Below, in pieces: positions 7,721 to 16,699 of a stretch of DNA of 64,000 nt. Each line of letters begins with the position of its first letter. The first letter of the stretch is position 1. Source of the stretch: Pseudomonas sp. MF4836 (GTDB lineage: Bacteria > Pseudomonadota > Gammaproteobacteria > Pseudomonadales > Pseudomonadaceae); NCBI RefSeq assembly GCF_002018875.1, contig NZ_MVOL01000011.1, positions 1-64,000 on the forward strand, given 5' to 3'. Under the pieces are notes generated by a model, which saw only the letters and a list, made by a program, of their open reading frames with translations, searched no databases and was not told where the DNA came from. The translations under genes and the position numbers were made by a program.

Positions 7721-8614
7721 TCACCTCGCCTTCAACACAAGGTCGGTCTGCTTCATCACAAAGACAGAGGCAACACCGGCAAGATGATTCACTGTCTGAG
7801 CTAGATCTGACGTAGGTGGGGTGTATTCATCATCCTTGCCATGAGAGACGCTTTGGGCGTTACGGATGGTCCCTACGCCGAGGAAGATGGTGCCTACTCC
7901 ACGCATCATTTGCGAGGTAGCTTCGTCGATAACCGAGGACTTTTTCAGGATGTCCAAAACCTTGCTACCAAGCTTCTCAATCGCGTCTTTCTGGTAGCCC
8001 GTTTCACCTAATGATTTCAGGCATGCTTTTAGCACTGTCTCTATGTGGCTGCAGCTCAATGTGATGGAAAGCTCTGGATCAGTCAGCACACATCCCCGAG
8101 CTTTCAACCAGGAATCCGAGAGCATTTTATTGCCCTTGAAGAGCCCATCGAGATCGGCATCCATCGCAGCCTTCTCGACAGTCACAAATTGGGATAGGGA
8201 CTGAACCACGGAGGCAGTTTTCATGTACTCCCGATCAAGGTTAACCAGGAGATCAGCTACCAGTGAATTCAGAACCTTGTGGTCACTGACGCGCCTCTGC
8301 ATATCAGTGCCAGCTTCCTCCAACGTGCAGTAATTCCAGTAATCAAACTCACTTGGTCGAGGTGCCTCTTTCCAGCAGATTTTCAGCTCTCGGCCAGTGA
8401 ATGTGAGATAGCACATCGTGTGTCCAATTGGCTCATCTTCATCGTCGAGAATTTCATCAAATACGATGGTTTCACTGTTGCCACCACAGCCAAGACCTTC
8501 AACCAAATCGAGAAGCTTTCGTTCAAACGCTCTCAATCCAAGCAACAGTTGCAGGTTTTCGTTTTTGACCTTCGCTGATCGAGCTGCCAGCTCAGAAAAT
8601 CCGTCATCACTCAT
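7721..8614 (-). CDS. Abi_C/HEPN-like putative abortive infection protein 2
   Basis: A 297-residue protein. The C-terminal segment IRNAQSVSHGKDDEYTPP, followed by a small helical end, matches the Abi_C (abortive infection C-terminus) type of HEPN domain. The Rx6H pair (R-NAQSVS-H) is the usual RNase signature. The remainder is helical and unassigned. The ATG at 8614 overlaps the end of the preceding gene by 8 bases, indicating translational coupling; longer in-frame starts are less likely. It lies between umuD and umuC in one SOS-controlled operon. HEPN proteins of this kind usually cleave RNA and stop cell or phage growth; the role here is inferred. Confidence 0.65.
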   Translation of the reverse strand: MSDDGFSELAARSAKVKNENLQLLLGLRAFERKLLDLVEGLGCGGNSETIVFDEILDDEDEPIGHTMCYLTFTGRELKICWKEAPRPSEFDYWNYCTLEEAGTDMQRRVSDHKVLNSLVADLLVNLDREYMKTASVVQSLSQFVTVEKAAMDADLDGLFKGNKMLSDSWLKARGCVLTDPELSITLSCSHIETVLKACLKSLGETGYQKDAIEKLGSKVLDILKKSSVIDEATSQMMRGVGTIFLGVGTIRNAQSVSHGKDDEYTPPTSDLAQTVNHLAGVASVFVMKQTDLVLKAR

Positions 8615-9512
8615 TTTCTGCAACCATCCGCTCTTTAAGCTTTTCCAGAATGTAGATAGCCACAGCACCCGCTAGATTATTTGACAGGCGCGCCTCATCA
8701 GCATTGGCGGTTTTATCCCCACCATGGGCCGTACCTGCATGAGTTCTTAAAGCCCCGGTCGTTTGGGAAATACCCTTAATCCCACCAAAAAATGATTTTA
8801 TATCAGCAGTGTGATCTTCGCCGGTTGGTAGCTTCAAAGGAGGAAGATCATTAGAAACCGCATTTATTAGTTCACTAATCGTCTTGGTCTTGCCAGCTTT
8901 TATGTTTCGCTTTTCGAGATAATGTCTACAAACCGACTCAAGAAATTGATTCGTTCTCGTTAGGGAGTCGCTGGCATCAGTATCAATTGCTAGACGGGCC
9001 TTTACCCATTGCTTTTCAAAATAATCACCGTTCATTAAATCGACAAGCTGCCTGTGAATGCTTTCGCTCTGAACGTCTGAAAACTCAGATAATAGTTTTG
9101 CTGAACTCTTAGCCTCACCAAGCATTTCATTAACTTGTTCTTCAACGGCGTTCCAAATGGATGATATGGAATCGGGAGAAGCCAATTTGGTAACGATTTC
9201 GTCATCCTTGATTTCGTTCAAATGACGTGAAGTCATATGACCTTCCCTGGGCGTCCCGTAATTATGAGCGTCATCCATAGTCGTGGAGGTCATAACTCTC
9301 AAATCTTTACCATCAAAGCTCAACAAGCCATATTCCCAGTCATCCTCATCCACTTGACCGAAAGTGACTCGTTTGCCACGCGCATTCACGGTCAAGCCAT
9401 TCATCCCCTCACGTAAATCCTTTTCAATACTCTCGAGTCCTATGCGGACTTCGCTACGTGTATCAAGAATTTGCTTGGTTAAACGAAAAAGCGCTTCCTT
9501 TCTTGTAGTCAT
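8607..9512 (-). CDS. Abi_C/HEPN-like putative abortive infection protein 1
   Basis: A 301-residue protein whose C-terminus (GALRTHAGTAHGGDK, then LSNNLAGAVAIYILEKL) is a clear Abi_C-type HEPN end with an Rx6H pair (R-THAGTA-H). The N-terminal two thirds is helical without a recognised domain. The ATG at 9512 has AGGTG 6 bases upstream and lies 12 bases after the umuD stop. The next gene has the same kind of C-terminus but little other similarity, so the two may be a toxin-partner pair or distant duplicates. Co-expression with umuD under LexA is inferred from the layout. Confidence 0.7.
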   Translation of the reverse strand: MTTRKEALFRLTKQILDTRSEVRIGLESIEKDLREGMNGLTVNARGKRVTFGQVDEDDWEYGLLSFDGKDLRVMTSTTMDDAHNYGTPREGHMTSRHLNEIKDDEIVTKLASPDSISSIWNAVEEQVNEMLGEAKSSAKLLSEFSDVQSESIHRQLVDLMNGDYFEKQWVKARLAIDTDASDSLTRTNQFLESVCRHYLEKRNIKAGKTKTISELINAVSNDLPPLKLPTGEDHTADIKSFFGGIKGISQTTGALRTHAGTAHGGDKTANADEARLSNNLAGAVAIYILEKLKERMVAENE

Positions 9513-9523
9513 GAGACACCTAA

Positions 9524-9955
9524 TCAACGAGACACACGGTGGAGGTTGTGCAGGACGATACCCCACAGCTCGATGTCTTCCCACTCTCCCACCTCAATGC
9601 TCGCGTTGAGTGGATTATGAGCCAGCAGAATGGGCGATTTCCCTAGGCGTTCTCTGTACTCCTTGCAGCAAAAATCAGCTCCAATGACCACGACCACAAT
9701 GTCACCATCCAAAGGTTCCAGAGCCTTGTCCACGATCAGCACGTCACCGTCGTAAATCCCAATCCCCTGCAAGGAATCACCGTCAGCACGTAGCAGCCAG
9801 CGCGAAGGCTCACGCAGGCACACCAGTTCATCCAGGCTCAAAGGTGGTTCAGAGTACTCAAGCGCAGGGGATGGAAACCCACACGAAACCCTGCCCACGA
9901 TGGGCTTTCGCAGAGGATCTACAGGGGGATTGATGGGACCGAGGATGGAAAACAT
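9524..9955 (-). CDS. umuD: UmuD-like/LexA-family self-cleaving protein
   Basis: A 143-residue protein with the UmuD layout. The N-terminal arm carries the VSCGFPSPA cleavage region (CG bond, where UmuD has Cys-Gly). The S24 peptidase core follows, with the catalytic serine in RADGDSLQGIGIYDGDVLIVD and the lysine in FCCKEYRE. RecA-stimulated self-cleavage would activate polymerase V or regulate SOS. The start at 9955 gives the family length; longer upstream codons run through the LexA box and are not coding. It is the first gene of umuD-abi-abi-umuC. Confidence 0.88.
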   Translation of the reverse strand: MFSILGPINPPVDPLRKPIVGRVSCGFPSPALEYSEPPLSLDELVCLREPSRWLLRADGDSLQGIGIYDGDVLIVDKALEPLDGDIVVVVIGADFCCKEYRERLGKSPILLAHNPLNASIEVGEWEDIELWGIVLHNLHRVSR

Positions 9956-9970
9956 AGGGGCTTGCTCACA

Positions 9971-9986
9971 CTGTACATGCAAACAG
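9971..9986 (-). promoter_or_regulatory. LexA (SOS) box
   Basis: CTGT-ACATGCAA-ACAG fits the CTGT-N8-ACAG LexA operator exactly and lies 16 bases upstream of the umuD start. It indicates DNA-damage induction of the whole four-gene operon. Confidence 0.88.
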
Positions 9987-10155
9987 TATGGCGCGACGTG
10001 CCAGTAGCCCACAAGCGACCTACAGATCCGTCCGACAGACGAGCTTCGAAAAAGCCTAACAGACGCATTCAGACGAAACGCAAACAGCGATACCAAAACT
10101 GAAATGAATTAATTGAAGATAGATTATTTCCTTAACACAAAAAATCAAAAAACCT

Positions 10156-10167
10156 AAATGGTATAAT
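10156..10167 (+). promoter_or_regulatory. Element-type promoter with longer leader
   Basis: AAATGGTATAAT at 10156-10167. Here the gene start is 48 bases downstream and has a GGAG site, unlike the standard module. Confidence 0.7.
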
Positions 10168-10214
10168 ATGCCTACAAAAGGAATAAACCTTTTAACGACA
10201 AACCGGAGACAAGA

Positions 10215-10502
10215 ATGATAGTTAGCATACAAGAATCATCAAAACACTTTAAAGCACCAAAGGAACTTGAACCGTATTTACATTTAGAAACGGACAAAAA
10301 AAGAAAAATAGGAATTACGATTTTAGATTCAAAAATACTTGAAGATAAATACACACTTGCATTCATGAGATTAGTTAAAGAGGCATCAATATTCAACTAC
10401 CATTACAATCATAGAAGCATAGAGCTACGCGAATACGATAGCGAAGATTACAAACTGCAAAAGACCGCTTATCAGAAGTTTTACCAAAGCAAAATCAAAT
10501 AA
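10215..10502 (+). CDS. Small protein of unknown function (95 aa)
   Basis: A lysine- and tyrosine-rich 95-residue cytoplasmic protein with no recognised domain. It has an element-type promoter 48 bases upstream, a Shine-Dalgarno GGAG 6 bases before the ATG and a terminator right after its stop, so it forms a single-gene unit. Low GC matches the element backbone. Confidence 0.65.
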   Translation: MIVSIQESSKHFKAPKELEPYLHLETDKKRKIGITILDSKILEDKYTLAFMRLVKEASIFNYHYNHRSIELREYDSEDYKLQKTAYQKFYQSKIK

Positions 10503-10520
10503 GCCCTACAGGGCTTTCTT
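10502..10520 (+). terminator. Terminator
   Basis: The hairpin AAGCCC-TACA-GGGCTT followed by TCTTAT closes the 10215 gene. Confidence 0.7.
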
Positions 10521-10614
10521 ATAATCAAACTCCTACCCAATACTATAATAATAATCTTGACAACCACATTTAATTCGATCTATATTTTCGCCGTCATTAC
10601 TGAATAGGTGAAAA

Positions 10615-11490
10615 ATGAATGAATTAAAAAACCAAATCGAAACTCTTAGAAAAACCATATTTAAGATTTACGAAAATCATCCTGAAAACGATAGAACAAA
10701 CCAAGAAAACTCATTCAAGCTGTTCGTGAAAGGCGCACTGAATATTCAGCTAAAGCGCTTCATCGAACGGTACAAGCGATTGGGTTTGTCAGACGCAGAA
10801 ACTATGCAATGCATAGTGATCCACCCTTCCCTTTACGAAATCTCTTCAAAACAAATCGATGATTGCGATACAGAAGCTCTCGGTTCTTCAGTGGAGCAGT
10901 ACTTTGAAATCGTATCTAAAGTTCCTGCATACACTGACGTTCTGTCACTTCTCCTAGAAAGCATACTGCTCGTGGGCAAGCGCGGGAAAGGACTCGGCCA
11001 GTGTCTGACACCTCCAAGCCTCGCAAGCGGATGCTCTGAACTCATGCCTATGCAGACAGACCAGCCATTCAAGGTCATGGAAATGTGCTGCGGGGCAGGT
11101 GCATTAGTGTTGGCACCACTGCAGCAAATGATGAAGCGAAATCCCCATCACGCGAAAAATGCCACTGTCATAGCGAACGACATTGACCCTTTCATGTGCT
11201 GCACCACAACCCTTCAAATCATCGCCAACACTGTGATTAACGACATAGACCTTTGCGAGTTCACACAGCACTGCTCAAACGTGATTACAGAGTGGACTTC
11301 TGGAAATCCGTACCTCTTCAGGTTCATAACCCCTGCCAAGATTTACGAATCTCGCGCCAGGACTCGTGAAGAGAAGCTTCGTGCGTGTGGCTATTACGAG
11401 ATATTTGGCTACCCGGTGAATGTCACACCTCTTAGTGATAGCGAAGCCAGGAGAGTACACAGCGCCACACAATTGGTAGGTGCAGCATGA
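10615..11490 (+). CDS. N6-adenine methylase-like protein lacking the catalytic motif (1 of 2)
   Basis: A 291-residue protein resembling the core of HsdM-type methylases. It has GLGQCLTPPSLASG (the G-x-F/Y-x-TP motif), the SAM-binding loop MEMCCGAGALVLAPL, and ANDIDPFMCCTTTLQI (second strand, usually E/D-I-D-P). Where NPPY/F should follow, the protein reads HCSNVITEWTSGNPYLF, so the catalytic motif is absent or displaced. The start has AGGTG upstream, and a TATAAT lies at 10544-10549. It overlaps the next gene by 4 bases. It could be a non-catalytic SAM-binding or DNA-binding protein of the mobile element; the function is not established. Confidence 0.6.
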   Translation: MNELKNQIETLRKTIFKIYENHPENDRTNQENSFKLFVKGALNIQLKRFIERYKRLGLSDAETMQCIVIHPSLYEISSKQIDDCDTEALGSSVEQYFEIVSKVPAYTDVLSLLLESILLVGKRGKGLGQCLTPPSLASGCSELMPMQTDQPFKVMEMCCGAGALVLAPLQQMMKRNPHHAKNATVIANDIDPFMCCTTTLQIIANTVINDIDLCEFTQHCSNVITEWTSGNPYLFRFITPAKIYESRARTREEKLRACGYYEIFGYPVNVTPLSDSEARRVHSATQLVGAA

Positions 11491-12338
11491 GCCTCCCTAT
11501 CGAACAACAATTCAAAGCCCTGAAAGCCTCAATCTTTCAGATCACAAGCCATCAAACCGGTGGCAAACGAGCAAAACGAGATTTGGCCTTATCCATCTTC
11601 ATCAAATTCAACCTTGGAGTGATGCTGAATCAGCTTGTGGCGCGATACCGTCATTATGGAGCCACTGACCTGGAGCTAACCAAACACGTCTTCATTGACG
11701 ATACCTACATCTGTCTAGACGCAAAGCTGTTCAGCTCAATCAACCTGGCAGCGTTGGCAAGGTCAGCGCAGATCTACAAAGGGGTTGTAGAAGCCCTACC
11801 TGTGTTCTCAGACGTGCTGCATTCGCTCACCGAGGACATATGGCTTGATGACCAGAAGGGCAATGGTTTAGGTCAGTACCTCACTCCACCAGACTTGGCT
11901 AATCTGATTGGCAACCTGATAGACGTGTGCGAATCCGACCGAGATAAGCGCACCCAGCCGTATGTCATACATGATGATTGCAGTGGGGCAGGTAGCCTGA
12001 CGTTACCAGCAGCACAGAGAGAAGCCAGAGTAGGACGCCACCGCACGCAATTACTCAATTTAATGGTGAACGACATTGACCCATTGATGTGTTGCGCAGC
12101 AGCCCTGCAGTTCGTATCGAGCATGGTGGTTCATGAGCATGACCTTCATCAGCTGAGAGTCATTTGCTCGAATGCACTCACAGAGACGAAGCCTAATAGT
12201 AAGTCGTTGATAGTCATCAAGACTCCTGAAAAGGTTCTCTTGAACGTCAAGCTCGCTCATGACCAGCACATGCATGAAAAGCTTCAACTGTTCAAACATA
12301 TGAATTCATTGACCAATAGGATTTTAAATAAAAGTTAG
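11487..12338 (+). CDS. N6-adenine methylase-like protein lacking the catalytic motif (2 of 2)
   Basis: A paralogue of the preceding gene (283 residues) with the same ordered motifs: GLGQYLTPPDLANLIG, DDCSGAGSLTLPAAQ and VNDIDPLMCCAAALQF. It then has ICSNALTETKPNSKSL instead of an NPPY catalytic motif. The start overlaps the previous stop (ATGA), so the two are translationally coupled and probably act together. The identical loss in both copies argues for selection on a non-methylating role rather than simple decay. Confidence 0.6.
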   Translation: MSLPIEQQFKALKASIFQITSHQTGGKRAKRDLALSIFIKFNLGVMLNQLVARYRHYGATDLELTKHVFIDDTYICLDAKLFSSINLAALARSAQIYKGVVEALPVFSDVLHSLTEDIWLDDQKGNGLGQYLTPPDLANLIGNLIDVCESDRDKRTQPYVIHDDCSGAGSLTLPAAQREARVGRHRTQLLNLMVNDIDPLMCCAAALQFVSSMVVHEHDLHQLRVICSNALTETKPNSKSLIVIKTPEKVLLNVKLAHDQHMHEKLQLFKHMNSLTNRILNKS

Positions 12339-12373
12339 GGTAATTTTTGTCTAACCCTAAAAATATAAAATCC

Positions 12374-12385
12374 AAATGGTACGAT
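12374..12385 (+). promoter_or_regulatory. Diverged element-type promoter
   Basis: AAATGGTACGAT with a second similar box, AAATGGTAATAT, at 12418-12429. Either could drive the 12477 gene; the leader is longer than the standard one. Confidence 0.45.
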
Positions 12386-12476
12386 ATTTACACCTAACCC
12401 TGATTTTACGACAATGCAAATGGTAATATATTTATATGAAAAGCAATTATGCCGACATATTCGAAAGGTAATTAAA

Positions 12477-12818
12477 ATGACAACATTAAACAAACCCGCA
12501 AACGAAAAAGCCCAAGCAGCAGCAAACACCAACTACAATGAAATACTAGGCTTGGGATTCAAGATAGAAATTAGATCTCAATCCAATGGTAAAAGCAGAG
12601 CTTATCTCACAGATAATAAAAACGAAAGAATCATGGAAAATAGTGTTCCGATATCCATAGACTTTTACGATAACAAGGGTCAATCCGTTAACCCAGTGAG
12701 ATCACGCGAAGGCTCACACCTAGATTACGGATTAAAATTGTTGCTGGAAAAAGCTAAAAAGGCAAAACTGACGGAAACGCCTGAACCAAAGAGCAAAAAG
12801 GTAAAATTCAAAATGTAA
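12477..12818 (+). CDS. Basic small protein of unknown function (113 aa)
   Basis: A lysine-rich 113-residue protein with a flexible N-terminus (NKPANEKAQAAANTNY) and a basic tail ending KSKKVKFKM. No domain is recognised; the composition suggests nucleic-acid binding. The start at 12477 is preceded by AAAGGTAAT; an in-frame upstream ATG at 12414 lies inside the promoter region and is unlikely. It ends at a strong terminator. Confidence 0.6.
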   Translation: MTTLNKPANEKAQAAANTNYNEILGLGFKIEIRSQSNGKSRAYLTDNKNERIMENSVPISIDFYDNKGQSVNPVRSREGSHLDYGLKLLLEKAKKAKLTETPEPKSKKVKFKM

Positions 12819-12828
12819 TAACTCAAAT

Positions 12829-12848
12829 AGCCCTAATGGGCTTTTTTT
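12829..12848 (+). terminator. Terminator
   Basis: The hairpin AGCCC-TAAT-GGGCT followed by seven T residues. Confidence 0.8.
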
Positions 12849-12867
12849 GTATCATACGAAACCTCAA

Positions 12868-13158
12868 TCACTTAGCAGCTACCATCAAAGGTTCAACGTT
12901 CTCGCCAAGCAGCGCCTTCAACACGTTCGTCATCTCCCCTTCCCCTAGAGTGAACGCTACTGCAGAACAGCTCACAGGCCATGCCACACGATTAACACCA
13001 ACCAGGGAAGCCAGATCCACAGCGCTAGTCATCACAGCAACAGGCCAAGGCTGTATAACCGCGCTAGAGAGTCGATGACTGCCAGCACTGGCGGACGCCA
13101 AGCTCAAGGCAAGGAAACCGCACAGAATTGCTCTGGTGAAACCATTAACGTGCTTCAC
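12868..13158 (-). CDS. Small exported protein, third gene of the 1038-aa operon
   Basis: A 96-residue protein with a signal-peptide-like N-terminus (AILCGFLALSLASASAGSHR) and a second weak hydrophobic stretch. Its GTG start overlaps the stop of the preceding gene (GTGA). The family is unknown. The operon position suggests it assists the large membrane protein at the envelope. Confidence 0.55.
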   Translation of the reverse strand: MKHVNGFTRAILCGFLALSLASASAGSHRLSSAVIQPWPVAVMTSAVDLASLVGVNRVAWPVSCSAVAFTLGEGEMTNVLKALLGENVEPLMVAAK

Positions 13159-13463
13159 AAATCACCTATCCCAAGCTTTTCAAGTTTCTGCCTTTTGATC
13201 TCATTCTTGCGCGCCATTTCCAACCCTATCAACTTCTCATTGTGGTCAATCACAGCTCGATTTTTAGCATCATGCTCTTCAATCTTTTTGTCTAAATTCT
13301 GATTGATGCGTACACCAAGCAGAAAGACCAAAAACAATATCGCGCAAGCGAATGCAGTAATCAAAGCGGGACCAACACTGAAGACCTCCCACACCTTCAA
13401 AACACCTAGAAAAATTACGAATATAAAAAGGCCATATTGCTTTGGTTTTGTTTTCTCACTCAT
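13155..13463 (-). CDS. Small membrane protein with cytoplasmic coiled coil
   Basis: A 102-residue protein with two close hydrophobic segments (YGLFIFVIFLGVLKVWEVF and ITAFACAILFLVFLLGV), then a charged helical tail (DKKIEEHDAKNRAVI, MARKNEIKRQKLEKLG). It is coupled to the 1038-aa gene upstream (ATGA overlap) and to the small exported protein downstream. It is probably a subunit or stabiliser of the same membrane complex; this is inference from the operon only. Confidence 0.65.
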   Translation of the reverse strand: MSEKTKPKQYGLFIFVIFLGVLKVWEVFSVGPALITAFACAILFLVFLLGVRINQNLDKKIEEHDAKNRAVIDHNEKLIGLEMARKNEIKRQKLEKLGIGDL

Positions 13464-16400
13464 GCTTCACCTTCTGTTGTTGTAGAGTTTTTACGTTCTT
13501 CTTCTGAGAACTGCTTGCGAATTTCTTCCTTTCTTTTTCTATTCTCGACATCATAGCTTTTAGCCCATGCGTTATTCTTCACCACTGTATCAAATGCGTT
13601 ACCTAGCATTGGTATGCCAGCGTGTAGGGCATTTTGCAATTGTGGGTGCATGATGAAAGCTTGCATTCTAGAAACAGAATCATCGTGAATGGCATCTTCA
13701 TTCGATATAGTTTTCATCACTCTATTGAATGAGTCGATTCCGTGCTTATAAATCATGAACAGTGTGTAGATTGCGTAAACCACAACCATAAGGATCGAAA
13801 GAATATCTCCAATAAATGTTCCGTCGCTCATGCCCAGGATTCCCCAAATCACAGCTCTAGCGTCTAGATTATTAGCCATGAAATTCATAACCAGCATGAA
13901 CAACATCAGGATCATCATGAACGAAATAAGGTAAACGAATTTCCAGCCCATGATTTTGATGAACTTACTGTCGCCGCTTATGGTTGAATAGCTGAGAAGA
14001 ACCGGCACTTCTATAAATTTGAAGAAAATCACAAAATAGACGAATTTAATCAATTGCCCCAAAATCATGAAAAACATGAGCATTGGCATTATGTATTTGC
14101 AAAAGAAACCCAAGGCAGCAAATACATATCCAAGCGGCAAATACGCCGACATTATAATATCCATCGACTTAACGACTATCTGAAGGGTTTTACCACTTAA
14201 CGTTCCTAAGAACTTCGCAAGCTTACCTGTAAACTTACTTGTGTTAATTCCAGCAGAAGACGACGAATCACTATTACCAATTAATTCCATCAAACCATCA
14301 AGCGCACCATCAGCAGCACCTGTAAGTGACTTGATTATTATAATGTTCACGCCGAAATCAAACATTTCAGAGCCAAGCTTGTACATTCCCGCAGCCAAAC
14401 CAATATGGTAGTTATTCTCGCAGCTTTGAGGATTTGAAGCACATTGAGCACGACCTTTAGGAATAGACAAGCTAGGATCGAAACCGGCCATTTCCTTAAT
14501 TGACGTAAAATCTAAACCAATCATCTCAAAAATGAGTTTATATAAATCGATCTTACTAAGAAAACTGTCGTTTTCCGTCAACGTCGAAGGCGTGATGTTC
14601 ATGATCGGAGAAAGGTAAAGACCTTTGTAATCGACTGGTGCGAAAGGTGTCAGGTTACAGGCACCATCTGCGCCATTAGGCTTAACATCAGTGATTCCAC
14701 ACAAGATCTTTTTGTTTACATAATCATAATTCTTCACATCAGCATTATCCCAATACACAAAGAAAGAATTCTTGAGTATTTGTGAACTGAGATTTTTATT
14801 GCTTTCGAATTTGGTAATTGCTTGAGTAAACAAAGCAGCACCTAATATTCCCCTTTGAACATTTGAAAGCACTTCATAGGTGAGAATATCCAAGCCTTCT
14901 TTATTTTCCTGTAGGGCCTTCTTCACGCCAATGTAAAAAAGATCATAGGCGCGGTTGAATGCCGTTAAATAGGCTAATTGTTTTGCTTTGAATTTTTTTG
15001 CATCAGATTCGTTGGGGCTACCGAGAATTTCTATCTTCAATGATGAGGCATTGAGAGTAGCGCACTGCATATCAAAATCTATGCCTTGCATACGATTTAA
15101 ATCACGTCCTTTCGTGTCATTAGGCAATTCATTGAATACTGCAATTGCACGTCTAGAAGCCTCATGCTCAAACCAATGTGTAGTGCAGTACTCATCAAGC
15201 TTCGCCCGGACAATAGTGTTTTTAAACGCATTGAGGATATTTCTAAACGAAGCACCATTTTTATCAAAATCATGCCCCATATATCCAGACAAAATATTGG
15301 CTGCAAACTTAGCTTTTATTACCTCGGCATCTGCTGATTTACTAACACCTATTTGATCAATCTCAAGAATGCCCATCAATTCTTTGGTTTTAGCATACGA
15401 ATCATCTACTATAGATTGCTCTTCCGTCTCAAATTTCCCATCGACAACATTCATTGATGACGTTTGAAAATAATCATCATTGATTTGTGCGTAGTATTTT
15501 TTACCAAGCTTGAAAGCGTTGTTAAGATATGTCGAAGAACCTCCCAACATATCTGTACTAGCCTTTGCCCCTTTTTCGAACATCGACTTCATCGTGCCGT
15601 CATTAAGACTTTGACCAGTAAGAATTTCTACATCACCACCATTTGATCCGATAACGAATTTACCTACGCTCGCTGGGTATCCTTTCAATGCCCTATCGCT
15701 CATAGAGTAATCAGCCGTCTTTCTCATTGGATAGTTATGTACCTCATTTACCAGGTTAACGATATTTTTTATATTTGTAGTAACATCAACGTTGACACTA
15801 TCTATCCAAGAGTTTTCTTCTTTCGAAATTTCCAATCCGCTTTCAGCGATTATTTTAAGCATGCCTTCTTTCGTATAGCCTGCTTCACCAATCGCAATAC
15901 GATTATTTGCGAAAAGAGCATCTATTGTTCTTGTGTCTTCAGTTGCAATATCGTTAATACGTTCGACGTTTGCAGAAAAAACCATTTTTTCTTCGGGTCT
16001 GATTACGTTGTAATCATCGACCTTTGAAAGCTTGCTCAAACTGTCTGCAAGCAATTCTTTGTTGGAAAACATAATTGATATTGTGGCAAACAGCAGTGCA
16101 AACATGCTAAATGTCCAGGGCGAGACTATTAACATGACTATGGAGACGATACGGGTAGTGTTATTCTTCAACGATGCTTGAATGCTTTGGCTTTGATACC
16201 AGTCCACCAAAAACCTAAACACAATATAACCAGTCAACGCGCCAACAATGATTATTATCATGTTCCACATATATGACGTGAACGCATCAAGCACAGGATT
16301 TGGTGTGGAAAAATGATCTTCACTCATACCGCCGCTTTTAAGAATCGGCTTAATTGTAGATAAGGCGGTAGAGTTCCCACCTTCAAGAGAATAAATAACG

Positions 16401-16576
16401 CTTAAGGCTTGGTCTTCATTACAGCTAAATATTCCAGGTGTGATTTGTGAGGCAAGCCCTTTAGATTGAGGGGTTGCCGTTTTCATCACTTCACAAAGGT
16501 TTGAATATTCGAAAGCATGTGATTGGGAGCCAATCAGCATGAGGACAAGCATTGCCAGAATTTTGAATTGACGCAT
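13460..16576 (-). CDS. Very large DotA/TraY-like inner-membrane protein (1038 aa)
   Basis: It has a signal peptide (residues 1-21, ...GSQSHA), two helices at about 90-115 and 143-172, a periplasmic-type region of about 600 residues with paired cysteines, then six or so helices at about 740-960 and a charged tail. The C-terminal part reads YIMPMLMFFMILGQLIKF, then IEVPVLLSYSTISGDSKF. This resembles the P-x-x-P-F, E-A-x-x-x-x-PL and GD features of DotA/TraY proteins of type IVB secretion and conjugation systems, and the length is close to that of Legionella DotA. It has its own promoter at 16600 and leads a three-gene coupled operon. Confidence 0.6.
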   Translation of the reverse strand: MRQFKILAMLVLMLIGSQSHAFEYSNLCEVMKTATPQSKGLASQITPGIFSCNEDQALSVIYSLEGGNSTALSTIKPILKSGGMSEDHFSTPNPVLDAFTSYMWNMIIIIVGALTGYIVFRFLVDWYQSQSIQASLKNNTTRIVSIVMLIVSPWTFSMFALLFATISIMFSNKELLADSLSKLSKVDDYNVIRPEEKMVFSANVERINDIATEDTRTIDALFANNRIAIGEAGYTKEGMLKIIAESGLEISKEENSWIDSVNVDVTTNIKNIVNLVNEVHNYPMRKTADYSMSDRALKGYPASVGKFVIGSNGGDVEILTGQSLNDGTMKSMFEKGAKASTDMLGGSSTYLNNAFKLGKKYYAQINDDYFQTSSMNVVDGKFETEEQSIVDDSYAKTKELMGILEIDQIGVSKSADAEVIKAKFAANILSGYMGHDFDKNGASFRNILNAFKNTIVRAKLDEYCTTHWFEHEASRRAIAVFNELPNDTKGRDLNRMQGIDFDMQCATLNASSLKIEILGSPNESDAKKFKAKQLAYLTAFNRAYDLFYIGVKKALQENKEGLDILTYEVLSNVQRGILGAALFTQAITKFESNKNLSSQILKNSFFVYWDNADVKNYDYVNKKILCGITDVKPNGADGACNLTPFAPVDYKGLYLSPIMNITPSTLTENDSFLSKIDLYKLIFEMIGLDFTSIKEMAGFDPSLSIPKGRAQCASNPQSCENNYHIGLAAGMYKLGSEMFDFGVNIIIIKSLTGAADGALDGLMELIGNSDSSSSAGINTSKFTGKLAKFLGTLSGKTLQIVVKSMDIIMSAYLPLGYVFAALGFFCKYIMPMLMFFMILGQLIKFVYFVIFFKFIEVPVLLSYSTISGDSKFIKIMGWKFVYLISFMMILMLFMLVMNFMANNLDARAVIWGILGMSDGTFIGDILSILMVVVYAIYTLFMIYKHGIDSFNRVMKTISNEDAIHDDSVSRMQAFIMHPQLQNALHAGIPMLGNAFDTVVKNNAWAKSYDVENRKRKEEIRKQFSEEERKNSTTTEGEA

Positions 16577-16599
16577 TAGGTTTTGGATTTGTTTTCTTA

Positions 16600-16611
16600 A
16601 TTATACCATTT
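16600..16611 (-). promoter_or_regulatory. Element-type promoter of the 1038-aa operon
   Basis: The reverse strand reads AAATGGTATAAT, then 23 bases (with AAAACAAA) to the ATG at 16576; no Shine-Dalgarno sequence. Confidence 0.8.
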
Positions 16612-16699
16612 CGGACTCTTGAGTTAGCTGTTAGGCATATTCTTTGTTTTTCATTCATAAAAAAAGGCCGCACATGCAGCTAATTGATTCCATCGCTCA

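Noticed and set aside
9956..10096. Extended N-terminus of UmuD
   Set aside because: It would cross the LexA box and gives an abnormal length with no family similarity.
12836..13078. Rightward frame opposite the small exported protein
   Set aside because: It lies entirely antisense to a gene that is coupled by GTGA overlap to a clear operon; composition is a shadow of that gene.
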